A DNA stretch of 60,000 nucleotides from Polytrichum commune (lineage: Eukaryota > Streptophyta > Polytrichopsida > Polytrichales > Polytrichaceae), in NCBI GenBank assembly GCA_950295325.1, contig OX485806.1, forward strand, positions 53,379,169 through 53,439,168. The letters are read 5' to 3'. The notes under the pieces were generated by a model. It was not told the origin of the DNA, made no database searches, and saw only the letters and a list, made by a program, of their open reading frames with translations. Shown piece by piece: positions 1-10,289 of the stretch; within the stretch, counting starts at the first letter, position 1; each line of letters opens with the position of its first letter. Made by a program: the position numbers and the translations under genes.

Positions 1-261
1 GTTGAACCGGTTTACATGGAAGTCACTCCCACCAAAATTAGACCTTTCTAGGTTTCCATTTCTATGAAGGTGGTTGCTTGTATACTATTATTTAGATTCG
101 TGACATTTTGCTTCCGTGCTCTTTTGAACTCTCAAGGAGCAGATGACCTAGGTTTGCAAGTTTATGTTCCCCTAAATCCTAATGTAAAGGTTAACTGTAT
201 TTATAGGAACTTCATTTTTGTATACAATATCTTTCATGGTTTGAATGCTTAAGACCATTTC
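1..261. other. Flanking sequence left of the first chromovirus
   Basis: AT-rich sequence with no supportable gene; the short open frame from 64 to 252 shows no recognisable motif. Its last five bases, ATTTC (257-261), are the left target-site duplication of the element that follows. Before that insertion, this stretch was continuous with the sequence starting at 7358. Confidence 0.6.
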
Positions 262-1234
262 TGTCGCAACCCTTGCTAGGTCCCTTAATAATCTTGCCAA
301 TTTTCAATTCTAGCAAAGGTTACGAGTCGCTAACCCTTCGCATTCCGCCATGCTAATGGATAGCTCCTCTTACCCCGGACCAATAGTTCATAGGAGGGAA
401 CCAACCCTCCTACTTTGCTTTCGGGACTCACCCCTTAATCGGTAACCCATTTCCCCAATGTGGACTTCCATTCATGGAAGTCCAATCCTATGTTGATCAT
501 CGCATTGCCGGAGCAACACTACAACAACCCGAACCATACTAGGCAACTATGGCCTCACAATAGGCCAAAGCCCATGGAGGCCTTGCCGTTCGGCCTCGGG
601 TGGGTGAGGCCACACCACCTCACCCATATAAGCCTCTAGGACTTCACGCGGGGCCCCTACCCCACCGTCAACCAACCTCTTGTCTCTCTACCAAGAGTTG
701 GGGCCAAGTGGACATTTTCCTTTAGCTGCTGGGCCTAGAACCCCCCAGCAGCTTCAGACCATCATAACTTCCTGGTATGATGTCTGATCATAACAACCAA
801 CCACGCCATCCTCATCTACGCTTCACGTAGATGCCGATGGACTCCTCACTTGCTCCATTTGAGCAAGTCTTGAGGAAGTTATGCCTGTTTGAACCTTGGC
901 AGTCCCGGGAATCCCTCCCAGGCACTGCTGTACCAGGGCGCTGTCCCGGGACAGCGCCCCACTCAAATGGCCATAACTCCTAGCTCACACCTCCGATTGA
1001 GGTGATCTTGAGCATTCTAGAATCACCACGCCATGAGCTACGCATAGCTCATGGCCTTACCCTCATGCCTCCTAGTCTCCGTGGGTGGGAGGCGTTCCCA
1101 ACGCCCGGGGCCCTCACCCACACTAGGATCACTTGGGCCCTCTCACCAACGGCGCCACAAGTCCCGGGTGTCACTCCGGGGTCCCCCTTGTGCCCATGGT
1201 GTTTCGGGCACTCCTCATGGAGAGGTGCGCGACA
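262..1234 (-). repeat. 3' LTR of chromovirus copy 1 (family A LTR, 973 bp)
   Basis: Begins TGTCGCAACC and ends GGTGCGCGACA on the plus strand, so its sense direction is minus. At 936-959 it carries a perfect 24-base palindrome with 12-base arm GGGCGCTGTCCC. Open frames inside it (for example 1002-1340) recur in every LTR copy in different contexts and are not treated as genes. A CTTATATGGG-type motif on the minus strand near 630 is a possible TATA box. Confidence 0.93.
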
Positions 1235-1250
1235 CTCACCCCCACCAAAC
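1235..1250 (-). promoter_or_regulatory. Polypurine tract of chromovirus copy 1
   Basis: On the minus strand the bases just before the 3' LTR read TTTGGTGGGGGTGAG. This purine-rich run directly abutting the LTR start is where plus-strand DNA synthesis is primed in LTR elements. The same run precedes the LTR of copy 2 (9494 onward, minus) and copy 3 (about 30881-30895, plus). Confidence 0.75.
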
Positions 1251-2046
1251 GGAGTCGATGCCCTCATCGACTATACTCGTAGTCGGCACACCAATTCTCA
1301 AGTTGCCATCCTCTATGGTGCGGCATTGTGTTTACCTTAGGGCGCGACCCCCACAATGCATCTTCAAATTTGGCATAGTCCCAAAGGTGTCGTTACTAGG
1401 CGGTCCGTTAGCGACCTTGGAACTCCTCCAAGGACCTAACCTACAATAGACCCACCTACTTTGAGACTCACTTGGGTTGCCCCTCCTTTGGGGCCTCCCC
1501 CGTTAGGCTCCACTAGCCTAACATGACACATCTAGGCGAGACCTCAACGCTTCCACTAAGTTGTCTCGGTTGCAACTCCGAGATGGCTTTCCATTGTTAA
1601 GCCACGCCTCGATCGCACGGGGGTGATGCCAAGTCCCGCCCGACTCGGTTCCCACTTTGCTCTTTCGAGACATGGGTTCATGACTCCCATGCGCCAACTC
1701 TCGTTAGCTCGCGGGTAGCACTTTTATAAGCACGCGCCATCACCTTGTCCCCGCCCGGACAAGCCCACAACTAAGAAGTTTCTTGGTTTTATCCAAGGCC
1801 CCTCCAAGCCATGGCCCCCAATTACTCGGCTTACCCAACCTAGTTTGGCATATCTATTCCCCCTCTTCCATTAACCAAGCACAAGTACAAGACTAGGACC
1901 TCATCTCATACTTTTCTCTTTGCACCACTAAAGTTTGGACTTTATTCCCTCAAGCCAAAGAACAAGTTCATGTTGTGGCATAATTAACCTCGAAGGTAAG
2001 TGTGCTTCTAGCGTCTCTCCCCCACTAAAGGAGATTGATGTCCTCA
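1251..2046 (-). other. Untranslated 3' region of chromovirus copy 1
   Basis: About 800 bases between the chromodomain stop and the polypurine tract. No conserved protein is visible in either strand. The same sequence, a few percent diverged, occurs at 9510-10300 and inverted at 30082-30880, so it belongs to the element and not to host DNA. A second purine run, TAGTGGGGGAGAGACG on the minus strand, lies just past the chromodomain stop near 2020. Confidence 0.7.
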
Positions 2047-3470
2047 TCAATGCCTACGCTTCATTTTATTGGAATCCTTAGCCTTAGTTTCTTCAAAGTG
2101 CTTCACCTATTCATTGGTGTTCACCATGTCTCTTGCCGCCACCCAAGCGGTTTCTTTTTCATGGTATCCTCACCATTTCACCAAGTACTCTTTTGTACAT
2201 TTTTTTCATTTTCACTTGGGCTTCCTACACTTGAGGGTGCCCTCCTACCTCATGTTCCAAATGACGTCCACAAGGTCGGGACGTGGCCTAATCACTTGCT
2301 TGTGATCGGGCCACAAGGTGTCGTCCTAAAATCACTTTCGTAATGAGACCTGAAATGTCGGATGCACTTTGATCTCCGGCGGTAATTCCAACTTATACAT
2401 GTCCTTGAACACTTGTTCCACAATGGAAAACGAAGCTCCAATTTTGGACATGAACTTTTGAAGTAAGGCCTTTGGGCAAGGTGAAGTTGTCCACATTCAA
2501 CAACACCTTATTGGCCCACCTCATACTCCACTTCGCGTCTTCCGGCATTGATTTGCACTCTGTAGCACCTTCGGGCTTTCTCCACCAACAACTTGGTCAT
2601 CTCCAAGACTTGTTCACGCTTCTTGGCCAAGTCCTCACCATCTTGGTTGAACTCTAGTGTTGAATGTGCCCCCTCGAGAGCTAGGTTAATAGGTTGGAGC
2701 GCATCCACTCCATAAGCCACCACCAAAGACCACCCCTTGGTAGCCAAGTGCGTGGCTACATTGCAATTACACTCCGCTCGACCCACATAGTCCGCCCAAT
2801 CTCCTTGGTCCGCCCCCACCAAGTTCCTCAAGTATTGCTTCAAGACTCCATTCACATCCTCCGCTTTCCCATTCATTTGGGAATGCAAGGCCGTGCTAAA
2901 CCTTAGTTTCATTCCGACCTCCTTAGAGAAATGCATTGAAAATGCACTTGTGAACTTTGGATCTTGATCCCACACAATCACTCTTGGCAACCCGTGGTGC
3001 CTCAACCATCCTTTGAGAAAAGGCTATGCGGTCTCCAACGCGGTGGCGGTTCCCACAATTGGCACCATGTGGGCCAACTTGGCAAACCGCTCTACCATCA
3101 ACAAGATGGCATCATACCCATGTGACTCCGGCAAACTTGTGATCAAGTCCATGCACATACTATGCCATGGCGCCGACGGGATAGGCAACGGTTGCAAGAA
3201 ACCGCCTTGCTTTTGGTAAGAGGCTCGGTTCACTTGGCACTTTATTCACGCCTTCACAAAGTGGGTTATATCCTCCTTTATGCACCGCCAATGGTACCTC
3301 CATGACACCATTCTATGGCGGTTTTTTCTTTCTCCTCTATGGCCGGCAATAGGACTATCACATTTTTCCTTCAAAACCGATAGCCTCAACTTGCCTTGAG
3401 GCACATACACCCGACTTTGCTTACACTTGAACAATCCGTCCACCAACTTAACCTCTTTGAGCACCTTGGT
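2047..3470 (-). pseudogene. Integrase and chromodomain remnant of chromovirus pol (copy 1)
   Basis: Reading right to left: a degraded zinc-binding HHCC segment (3246-3464, motif GHRGERKNRHRM). Next comes the integrase core start (3024-3233) with MDLITSLPESHGYDAILLMV carrying the first catalytic Asp. Then the rest of the core (2508-3020) with VWDQDPKFTS (second Asp) and NGKAEDVNGVLKQYLRNL (Glu region). Last is a chromodomain-like tail near 2050-2200 with YLVKW, then GYHEKE-type and WVAARDM-type residues. An in-frame TAG (3024-3026) splits the core and a TGA (2170-2172) follows the YLVKW motif. Integrase would insert the cDNA and the chromodomain would steer it to marked chromatin; neither can be made from this copy. 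Confidence 0.85.
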
Positions 3471-3599
3471 CTTGCGAAGCTCACCTAAAAGCTTTTGTGC
3501 CTCGGGGTAGTGAATTTACCCCTCCCGTATCTTGCATCACAAGTTTCCTTCGCCGGCACACATTAGCCACAAGGTTTGGATGGTTCTCATTGCTTGGAA

Positions 3600-4660
3600 C
3601 TCATCCGGTCTACTTAGCACATCCGGCACCACATTTCCACGGTCCGGTTTGTGGACCAAATCCACCTTCATAAGCGCCAAGCTATCATGCCAACGCAATG
3701 ATTTGGCGCTCACTTACGCTTGTATGTCAAAATACTTTTAGGATACATTGTCCTTGTAGACCTTTACTTTGTGCGACCCCAACTAGTGTCGCCACATCTT
3801 CAAGCAATACACTACGCAAAGAAGTTCTTTGTCATAAGTTGGTTGTCTTCTTTGACAACCATCGAGCTACATGCTCGCCTATGCAATGGCCATCCATCTT
3901 ACACATAATCCACCATTGGCAAAATCATTCACCCCCATATGCACCTCAAAAGGTTTGTCAAGCTCCGTGAACTTGAGCACGGGCGGCGAAGAGAACTTGG
4001 TCTTAAGCTCCCCAAAGACTCGTGACAAACATCATCCCACTCTTGGGATAGCCATTTCTTCCACAAGTCGAACCATCGAGCTTCATGCTCTCGTATGCAA
4101 TGGCCATCCATCTTACACATAATCCACCATTGGCAAAATCATTCACCCCCATATGCACCTCAAAAGGTTTTTCAAGCTCCGCGAACTTGAACACGGGTGG
4201 TAAAGAGAAACTTGGTCTTAAGCTCCTCAAAGACTTGGTGGCAAGGCTCATCCCACTCTTGGGATAGCCATTTCTTGCACAAGTTGGACAAGCTTCTACA
4301 ACCATGGAGCTTAATGCTCCCATAAGCAATGGTCCTCCATCTTGGATCAACATCCGCCAATGGTAAAGTCTTTTGCCTTTATGTGCACCTCAACATGCTC
4401 ATGAAAACCCGAAACTTGACCACATCTTGTGAAGAGAACTTTTTCTTGAGCTCCCCAAAGGCTTGGTGACAAGGCTCATCCCACTCTTGGGATAGCCATT
4501 TTTCCAACATGTTGACTAAGGTTCTAGCAACCTTAGGAAAACCATGAATGAAGTGGTGGTAGTAGTTGGTTAGGCTTCCAAATGACCTAAGCCCTTTTCT
4601 TGAGTCAAGGGCCAATTCTCTTCTTGGATTGCCTTGACATTCTTCATGTTTGTCCACCAA
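3600..4660 (-). pseudogene. Reverse transcriptase C-terminus and RNase H remnant (copy 1)
   Basis: The minus strand from 3836 to 3600 reads as a Ty3/gypsy RNase H: YDKELL, then VYCLKMWRH, KVYKDNVS, KYFDIQA, LRWHDSLALMKVDLVHKP and VLSRPDE, broken by three in-frame stops. From 4660 down, LRSFGSLTNYYHHFIHGFPK and WLSQEWDEPCHQAFGELK are the palm/thumb end of reverse transcriptase leading into RNase H. The stretch between is locally repeated (next entry). No YxDD active-site segment survives in this copy. Clearly non-functional. Confidence 0.85.
3859..4500 (-). repeat. Three-unit tandem repeat at the RT/RNase H junction
   Basis: The GCACCTCAA motif recurs at 3941, 4155 and 4385, giving units of about 214 and 230 bases. 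Each unit carries the LSQEWDEPCHQAF-like coding segment and the EVHMG-like start of RNase H. The duplication lies inside pol and is not seen in the other family A copies of this window, which lack this part of the element. Confidence 0.8.
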
Positions 4661-5334
4661 CTTCCTTTGTCACCACATACCTCAAGAACTCAATCTCTCG
4701 TTGAGCAAAGTTATTTTTCATTCCTTGGCGGTAACTTTTTGGGCAACACATTGGTGAATACATCCTTGTATCTCACCAACATCCCACCAATGTGATTTGG
4801 AGGAGGCCCATCTTTCCTAGCCTCTCCATACATTCCTTGGAGTTGCTCCAATGGAACCACGACCATTATGTTTTCTATTTTTCAGTTGGTCCATTAAGAC
4901 CAAATTCACCTTGGGTCCTCCTACCATAGGAGTCCTTGTCAATTTGAACTTCAATTCTTTGCCATTATGACACATCATAATGCACCGCAAGCTCACCGGC
5001 TTGCACCTCTTATTTATCATGTGAGTTTCAAAGTAGGTGACCTTTCCAATGACATGCACCTCATTTATTTCACATAGAGTGAAATATTGACAAAAATCTA
5101 ATGTCCCACATCAAAAAGTTACATGCATCGCCGCCTCCTTTGCTTCATGCGGTTCGCCCTTTGCAAACCGTACTTTGGTGGGCTTGCCCGCTCTATGCGT
5201 TGACAAGCCCCAACCCCCTTATGAGCTTTGGGCTCATGAAAGAGTCCATTGCCTCTTTGTCAACTCATGAGACATATCTCCCATTCATTTGAGCCTCAAG
5301 GTATACATGACTTGGCCTTGGCTTAAGGCTACTA
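4661..5334 (-). other. Degraded upstream pol region of chromovirus copy 1
   Basis: This stretch should hold protease and the front of reverse transcriptase in an intact element, but no retropepsin or YxDD motif can be read. A minus-strand frame at 4817-5059 contains phrases such as LVLMDQLKNRKHN that I cannot assign. Treated as decayed or replaced element interior. Confidence 0.45.
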
Positions 5335-5345
5335 GCCTTGGCCAC

Positions 5346-5680
5346 AAAGCCACCATCTAATTCTCCGTCCACCGCAACAATATGTTTTGGCTCGGTCCGC
5401 AAAGCCAACTTTTAACATTTCGTCCGTGGGACGAATTGGTTTAGTGCCACAAAAGCAATTTCCAATAATTTGTCCACAAAACAAACATGTTTTCCCTTGA
5501 TAGCACAAAGCCACCTTCCCACACTCCGTATGCGGCACGAACATGAATTGCCTTGGTAGGACAAACCCACCTTCCAACATTCCATCCGCGGCATGAGTAT
5601 GATTTGCCTTGGAAGCATAAAGCCACCTTTCAACATTCCGTTAGCGGCACCAACATATTTTGCCTAAGTAAAATGAACCA
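5346..5680 (-). repeat. 56-base minisatellite inside the chromovirus leader/gag region
   Basis: The CCACCTT-type motif recurs at about 5350, 5405, 5461, 5511, 5567 and 5623, giving about six units of roughly 56 bases, with GCGGCA...AACAT and TGCCTTGG as shared blocks. The unit is not a multiple of three, so it would shift frame if it were ever translated. It replaces the place where Gag would be expected. Confidence 0.75.
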
Positions 5681-6307
5681 AACAATTTGCACTCATTTCT
5701 TTGGGACCAACTTTGGCTAAAGCCACTTGTGGTGATGCGCCGTCGAACTTATCTTTGGGACCATTGGCTTCAATGCTCTTGCAAACTTGATGGTCCCCAC
5801 CGTGTCCTCAAGAAGCCTTGGGGACTTAAACAAGGCATCCACCACCCGCTTTTAAAACCCCACCTAAAAGGATGCATTTCTTAGAAAGCTCGTCCGTTTT
5901 AGGTGTATCCTTCATTTGTGCGTTTGAATAGCGCACATGGGCCTTAAGAGGCCCCGGGTGCCTCATTAGCACCAAATTCATTCCAACATCAATACCTTCC
6001 AAGCATTTCGAATTGGAATTTCAATCCAACATTAATGCCCTCCAAGGTTTTGGGTGCATTCGGTATTCTAGGCCCCAAATACTATTTGAGGTTTGCGGGA
6101 GCCCTTTCAAAGGACACCTCCATTTTCCTCACCGAATCCACCCTCATGCCCACCATTACCATTAAAATCAATGGTATGGTCAAACTCCATTTGCACATGA
6201 TCCTTGTTCCAATTTGAGCCTCACAACCTTTTGGAAACCCCGGGCTCACCATCATAACCCGCATTTTTGATACCCATGTTTCCCTCAAAGTGCGAGCTCA
6301 AAACTTG
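5681..6307 (-). other. Decayed gag/leader of chromovirus copy 1
   Basis: Lies between the primer-binding site and the minisatellite, where gag should begin. A minus-strand frame from 6288 to 6082 starts with MRETWVSKMRV, but no gag fold or zinc knuckle can be recognised. GGTATGG and ATTGGAA phrases repeat loosely. Assigned by position only. Confidence 0.4.
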
Positions 6308-6326
6308 GAACCCTGCTCTGATACCA
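6308..6326 (-). promoter_or_regulatory. Primer-binding site, initiator tRNA-Met type
   Basis: On the minus strand, two bases after the 5' LTR, the sequence reads TGGTATCAGAGC. This is the complement of the 3' end of plant initiator tRNA-Met, the usual primer of many plant LTR retrotransposons. It fixes the element's orientation as minus strand and marks the right-hand LTR as the 5' LTR. Confidence 0.9.
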
Positions 6327-6328
6327 AG

Positions 6329-7352
6329 TGTCGCAACCCTTGCTAGGTCCCTTAATAATCTTGCCAATTTTCAATTCTAGCAAAGGTTACGAGTCGCTAA
6401 CCCTTCGCATTCCGCCATGCTAATGGATAGCTCCTCTTACCCCGGACCAATAGTTCATAGGAGGGAACCAACCCTCCTACTTTGCTTTCGGGACTCACCC
6501 CTTAATCGGTAACCCATTTCCCCAATGTGGACTTCCATTCATGGAAGTCCAATCCTATGTTGATCATCGCATTGCCGGAGCAACACTACAACAACCCGAA
6601 CCATACTAGGCAACTATGGCCTCACAATAGGCCAAAGCCCATGGAGGCCTTGCCGTTCGGCCTCGGGTGGGTGAGGCCACACCACCTCACCCATATAAGC
6701 CTCTAGGACTTCACGCGGGGCCCCTACCCCACCGTCAACCAACCTCTTGTCTCTCTACCAAGAGTTGGGGCCAAGTGGACATTTTCCTTTAGCTGCTGGG
6801 CCTAGAACCCCCCAGCAGCTTCAGACCATCATAACTTCCTGGTATGATGTCTGATCATAACAACCAACCACGCCATCCTCATCTACGCTTCACGTAGATG
6901 CCGATGGACTCCTCACTTGCTCCATTTGAGCAAGTCTTGAGGAAGTTATGCCTGTTTGAACCTTGGCAGTCCCGGGAATCCCTCCCAGGCACTGCTGTAC
7001 CAGGGCGCTGTCCCGGGACAGCGCCCCACTCAAATGGCCATAACTCCTAGCTCACACCTCCGATTGAGGTGATCTTGAGCATTCTAGAATCACCACGCCA
7101 TGAGCTACGCATAGCTCATGGCCTTACCCTCATGCCTCCTAGTCTCCGTGGGTGGGAGGCGTTCCCAACGCCCGGGGCCCTCACCCACACTAGGATCACT
7201 TGGGCCCTCTCACCAACGGCGCCACAAGTCCCGGGTGTCACTCCGGGGTCCCCCTTGTGCCCATGGTGTTTCGGGCACTCCTCATGGAGAGGTGCGCGAC
7301 ATACAAGCTCCTTCCGGAAGCCAAAGACTTCGAGACGGAGAGGTGCGCGACA
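6329..7352 (-). repeat. 5' LTR of chromovirus copy 1, with a 51-base outer extension
   Basis: Bases 6329-7301 match the left LTR (262-1234) base for base as far as I can read. A further 51 bases follow (7302-7352) that end with a second copy of the 16-base LTR end GGAGAGGTGCGCGACA (7286-7301 and 7337-7352). The target-site duplication ATTTC sits outside the outer copy (7353-7357). The extension was therefore part of the inserted molecule or arose by later local duplication. Confidence 0.88.
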
Positions 7353-7357
7353 ATTTC

Positions 7358-8542
7358 TATTCTTCCAAATTTTCCAAGAATGTTATATTAAGAGAGAATG
7401 TAGCTTTGATAGGTCTCAAGCATACTTCCTCACTAATGCAAGTTCATTCACTTAGATAGTATTCAAGTATAAGAATTTCCCTATTCATTCATCAAGAATT
7501 CTTTCATCAAAGAGTTTGTTCCAATTCCTATTCAAATTCTTATTCTTCTAAATCATTTTGCCCGCATTTAGAATTCCATTATTCTCAATCAAGTTCACAA
7601 TCTTTTACTTTTGAGTGTTTATTAATCATATTTAACAATCCATCTAGACTGGTATGATGTAATAACTTCAATGTAAGATTTGACTACTTGATGGTCTTCG
7701 AATTCTCTTATTATCGAATGATGGCTTAAAGCCTTCTTAATGTCTTCAATTACTAGAGCTTCTTTTGTCTGGTTTCCCTTTGACTTCGTTAATTGTGAGT
7801 TTCAATTCTCCGGTCTTGAAAGGTTCCTCCGGTCTTCATTCTTCAAGCGATTTTCTTCAAGTCCCTTTTTCCCTTAATCTTGAAGGAATCTTCAATCTCC
7901 TTGAAATGCCTTCGTCGTGACAGAAACTCCTTCGTCTTGAAAAGAAATCCCTTAGTCTCCAAAAACGCCTATAGTCTTGAAAAGAAACATTCTTAGATTT
8001 CGGTCTTAAAAATCTCCTTAGCCTTTGGCCTATAAAATATTCTTAGTCTTCGGCCTACAAAATCTTCTTAGTCTTCGGTCTTCAAAGTGTCTTCATTCTT
8101 GCGACCTCCGGTCTTGGACACACGGGCCTCCAGTCTTGGTCTCGCGGGCCTCCAATCTTTATCTCGCGGGCATCCAGTCTCAGTCCTTCAAAAAGTCTTC
8201 AAGTCTTCTCGCCTTGCGGTTGAAGCCTTCCGGTCTTCAATTTCTTCAAAAGGTCTTTGAGTCTTCGAGTCTTCCCGCCTCCGGTCTCGCGGTCCACAGT
8301 CCCGCAGACCTTCACTCTCGAAGCTCTCTGGACTTCGAGTCCTTCAAAAGTCTTCAAGTCTTCTCGCCTTGCGGTCCTTAGGTTTCGAGGCCTTCCAATC
8401 TTCAAGTTCTTCAAAAGGTTCTTCAAGTCTTCGATTTCGCTCCCGATATACTCCAATGACACTCATGTTGAATAGTCGTATTTGAGAATGAGGTGCTTTC
8501 GGGCTTCTAAGTGCCCCTTTATATAGGACCTAAGATCTATTA
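7358..8542. other. Spacer between chromovirus copies, with GTCTTC-rich low-complexity tract
   Basis: No gene is supported. From about 7790 to 8440 the sequence is a degenerate array of GGTCTT/CTTCAAG/TCTCGCG words, apparently a decayed minisatellite. It opens long frames on both strands (8025-8381 plus, 8199-8462 minus) that are repeat artefacts. CCCCTTTATATAGGACC near 8513-8529 resembles a plant TATA box, as found in LTR promoters. Confidence 0.6.
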
Positions 8543-9493
8543 TGTTGCAACCCTTGCTAGTCCCCTTAAAAATCTTGCCAATTTTCATTTCTAGCAAAGG
8601 TTACGAGTGCTAACCCTTCGCATACCACCATGCTAATGGTTAGCTCCTCCTACCCCGGACCTTATAGTTCATAGGAGGGAACCAACCTTCCTACTTTGCT
8701 TTCGAGACTCAACCCCTTAATCGGTAACCAATCCTTAGATGTGGACTTCCATCCATGGAAGTCCCATCTTATGTTGATCATCGCATTGCTGGAGCAACAC
8801 TACAACAACCCGAAGCATACTAGCCAACTATGGCCTCACAATGGGCCAAAGCCCATGGAGGCCGTGCCGTTCGGCCTCGGGTCGGTGAGGCCACACCACC
8901 TCACCCATATAAGCCTCTAGGACTCTACGCAAGACCCCTACCCCACCGTCAAGAGACCTCTTGTCTCTCTACCAAGAGTTGGGGCCAAGTAGACATTTTC
9001 CTTTAGCTGCTGGGCCTAGAAGCCCCTAGCAGCTTCAGACCATCATAAAAACCAACCAACCACTCCATCTTCATCTACGCTTCACGTAGATGCTGATGGA
9101 CTCCTCATTTGCCCCATTCAGGCAAGTATTAAGGAAGTTATGCCTCTTTGAACCTTGGCAGTCCCGGGAATCACACCCAGGCACTGCTGTACCAGGGTGC
9201 TGTCCCGGGACAGCGCCCCACTCAAATGGCCATAACTCCTAGCTCCCACCTCCCGTTGAGGTGTTCTTGAGCGTTCTAGAATCAGCACGCCATGAGCTAC
9301 GCATAGCTCTTGGCCTTACCCTCATGCCTCCCAGTCTCCGTGAGTGGGAGGCGTTCCCAACGCCCGGGGCCCTCACCCACACTAGGATCACTTGGGCCCT
9401 CTCACCAATGGCGCCACAAGTCCCTGGTGTCACTCCGGGGTCCCCCTTGTCCCAATGGTGTTTCGGGCACTCCTCATGGAGAGGTGCGCGACA
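8543..9493 (-). repeat. 3' LTR of chromovirus copy 2
   Basis: Family A LTR, a few percent diverged from that of copy 1, with small deletions (951 against 973 bases). The first bases are TGTTGC instead of TGTCGC, so the terminal inverted repeat is mutated. The central palindrome near 9195 carries one mismatch. Confidence 0.9.
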
Positions 9494-10289
9494 CTCACCC
9501 CCACCAAACGGAGTCGATGCCCTCATCGACTATACTTGTAGTCGACACACCAATTCTCAAGTTGCCATCCTCTATGATGCCGCATTGTGTTTACCTTAGG
9601 GCGCGACCCCCACAATGCATCTTCAAATTTGGCATAGTCCCAAAGGTGTCGTTCCTAGGTGGTCCGTTAGCGACCTTGGATCTCTCCTCCAAGGACCTAA
9701 CCTACACTAGACCCACCTACTTTGGGACTCACTTGGGTTGCCCCTCCTTTGGGGCCTCCCCCGTTAGGCTCCACTAGCCTAACATGACACATCTAGGCAA
9801 GACCTCAACGCTTCCACTAAGTTGTCTCGGTTGCAACTCCAAGATGGTTTTCCATTGTTAAGCCACGTCTCCATCGCACGGGGGTGATGCCAAGTCCCGT
9901 CGACTCGGTTCCCACTTTGCTCTTTCGAGACATGGGTTCATGACTCCCATGCGCCAACTCACGTTAGCTCGAGGGTAGCACTTTTATGAGCACGCGCCAT
10001 CACCTTGTCCCCGCCCGGACAAGCCCACAACCAAGAAGTTTATTGGTTTTATCCAAGGCCCCTCCCAGCCATGGCCCCAATTACTCGGCTTACCCAACCT
10101 AGTTTGGCATGTCTATTGTCCCTCTTCCACTAACCAAGCACAAGTACAAGACTAGGACCTCATCTCATACTTTTCTCTTTGCACCACTAAAGTTTGGACC
10201 TTATTCCCTCAAGCCAAAGAACAAGTACATGTTGTGGAGCGATTAGTCTGGAAGCTAAGTGTGCTACTAGCGTCTCTCCCCCACTAAAG

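Larger units (their letters stand above)
262..7352 (-). mobile_element. Complete Ty3/gypsy chromovirus, family A copy 1, coding region decayed
   Basis: An LTR retrotransposon lying on the minus strand. Both LTRs are present (262-1234 and 6329-7352), with TGTCGC...GCGACA ends. A primer-binding site lies beside the right LTR and a purine tract beside the left one. Flanks are ATTTC at 257-261 and at 7353-7357, a perfect 5-base target-site duplication. Going right to left the interior holds a decayed gag/leader region, a 56-base minisatellite, reverse transcriptase and RNase H fragments, integrase, a chromodomain and an ~800-base untranslated tail. Chromodomain plus integrase order places it among chromoviruses. 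The two 973-base LTR cores read as identical, so insertion was recent, yet pol carries many stops; the element must have moved with proteins supplied in trans. Confidence 0.9.

Noticed and set aside
1002-1449. Open frames of 110-155 codons inside family A LTRs (also near 7069, 9261, 18154, 21362 and 30612)
   Set aside because: They recur in each LTR copy in solo and paired settings and in both orientations, have no domain, and result from the GC-rich composition of the LTR.
5332-5636. Cys-rich small protein on the minus strand at 5.3-5.6 kb
   Set aside because: The Cys and Gly periodicity comes from a 56-base minisatellite that is not a codon multiple.
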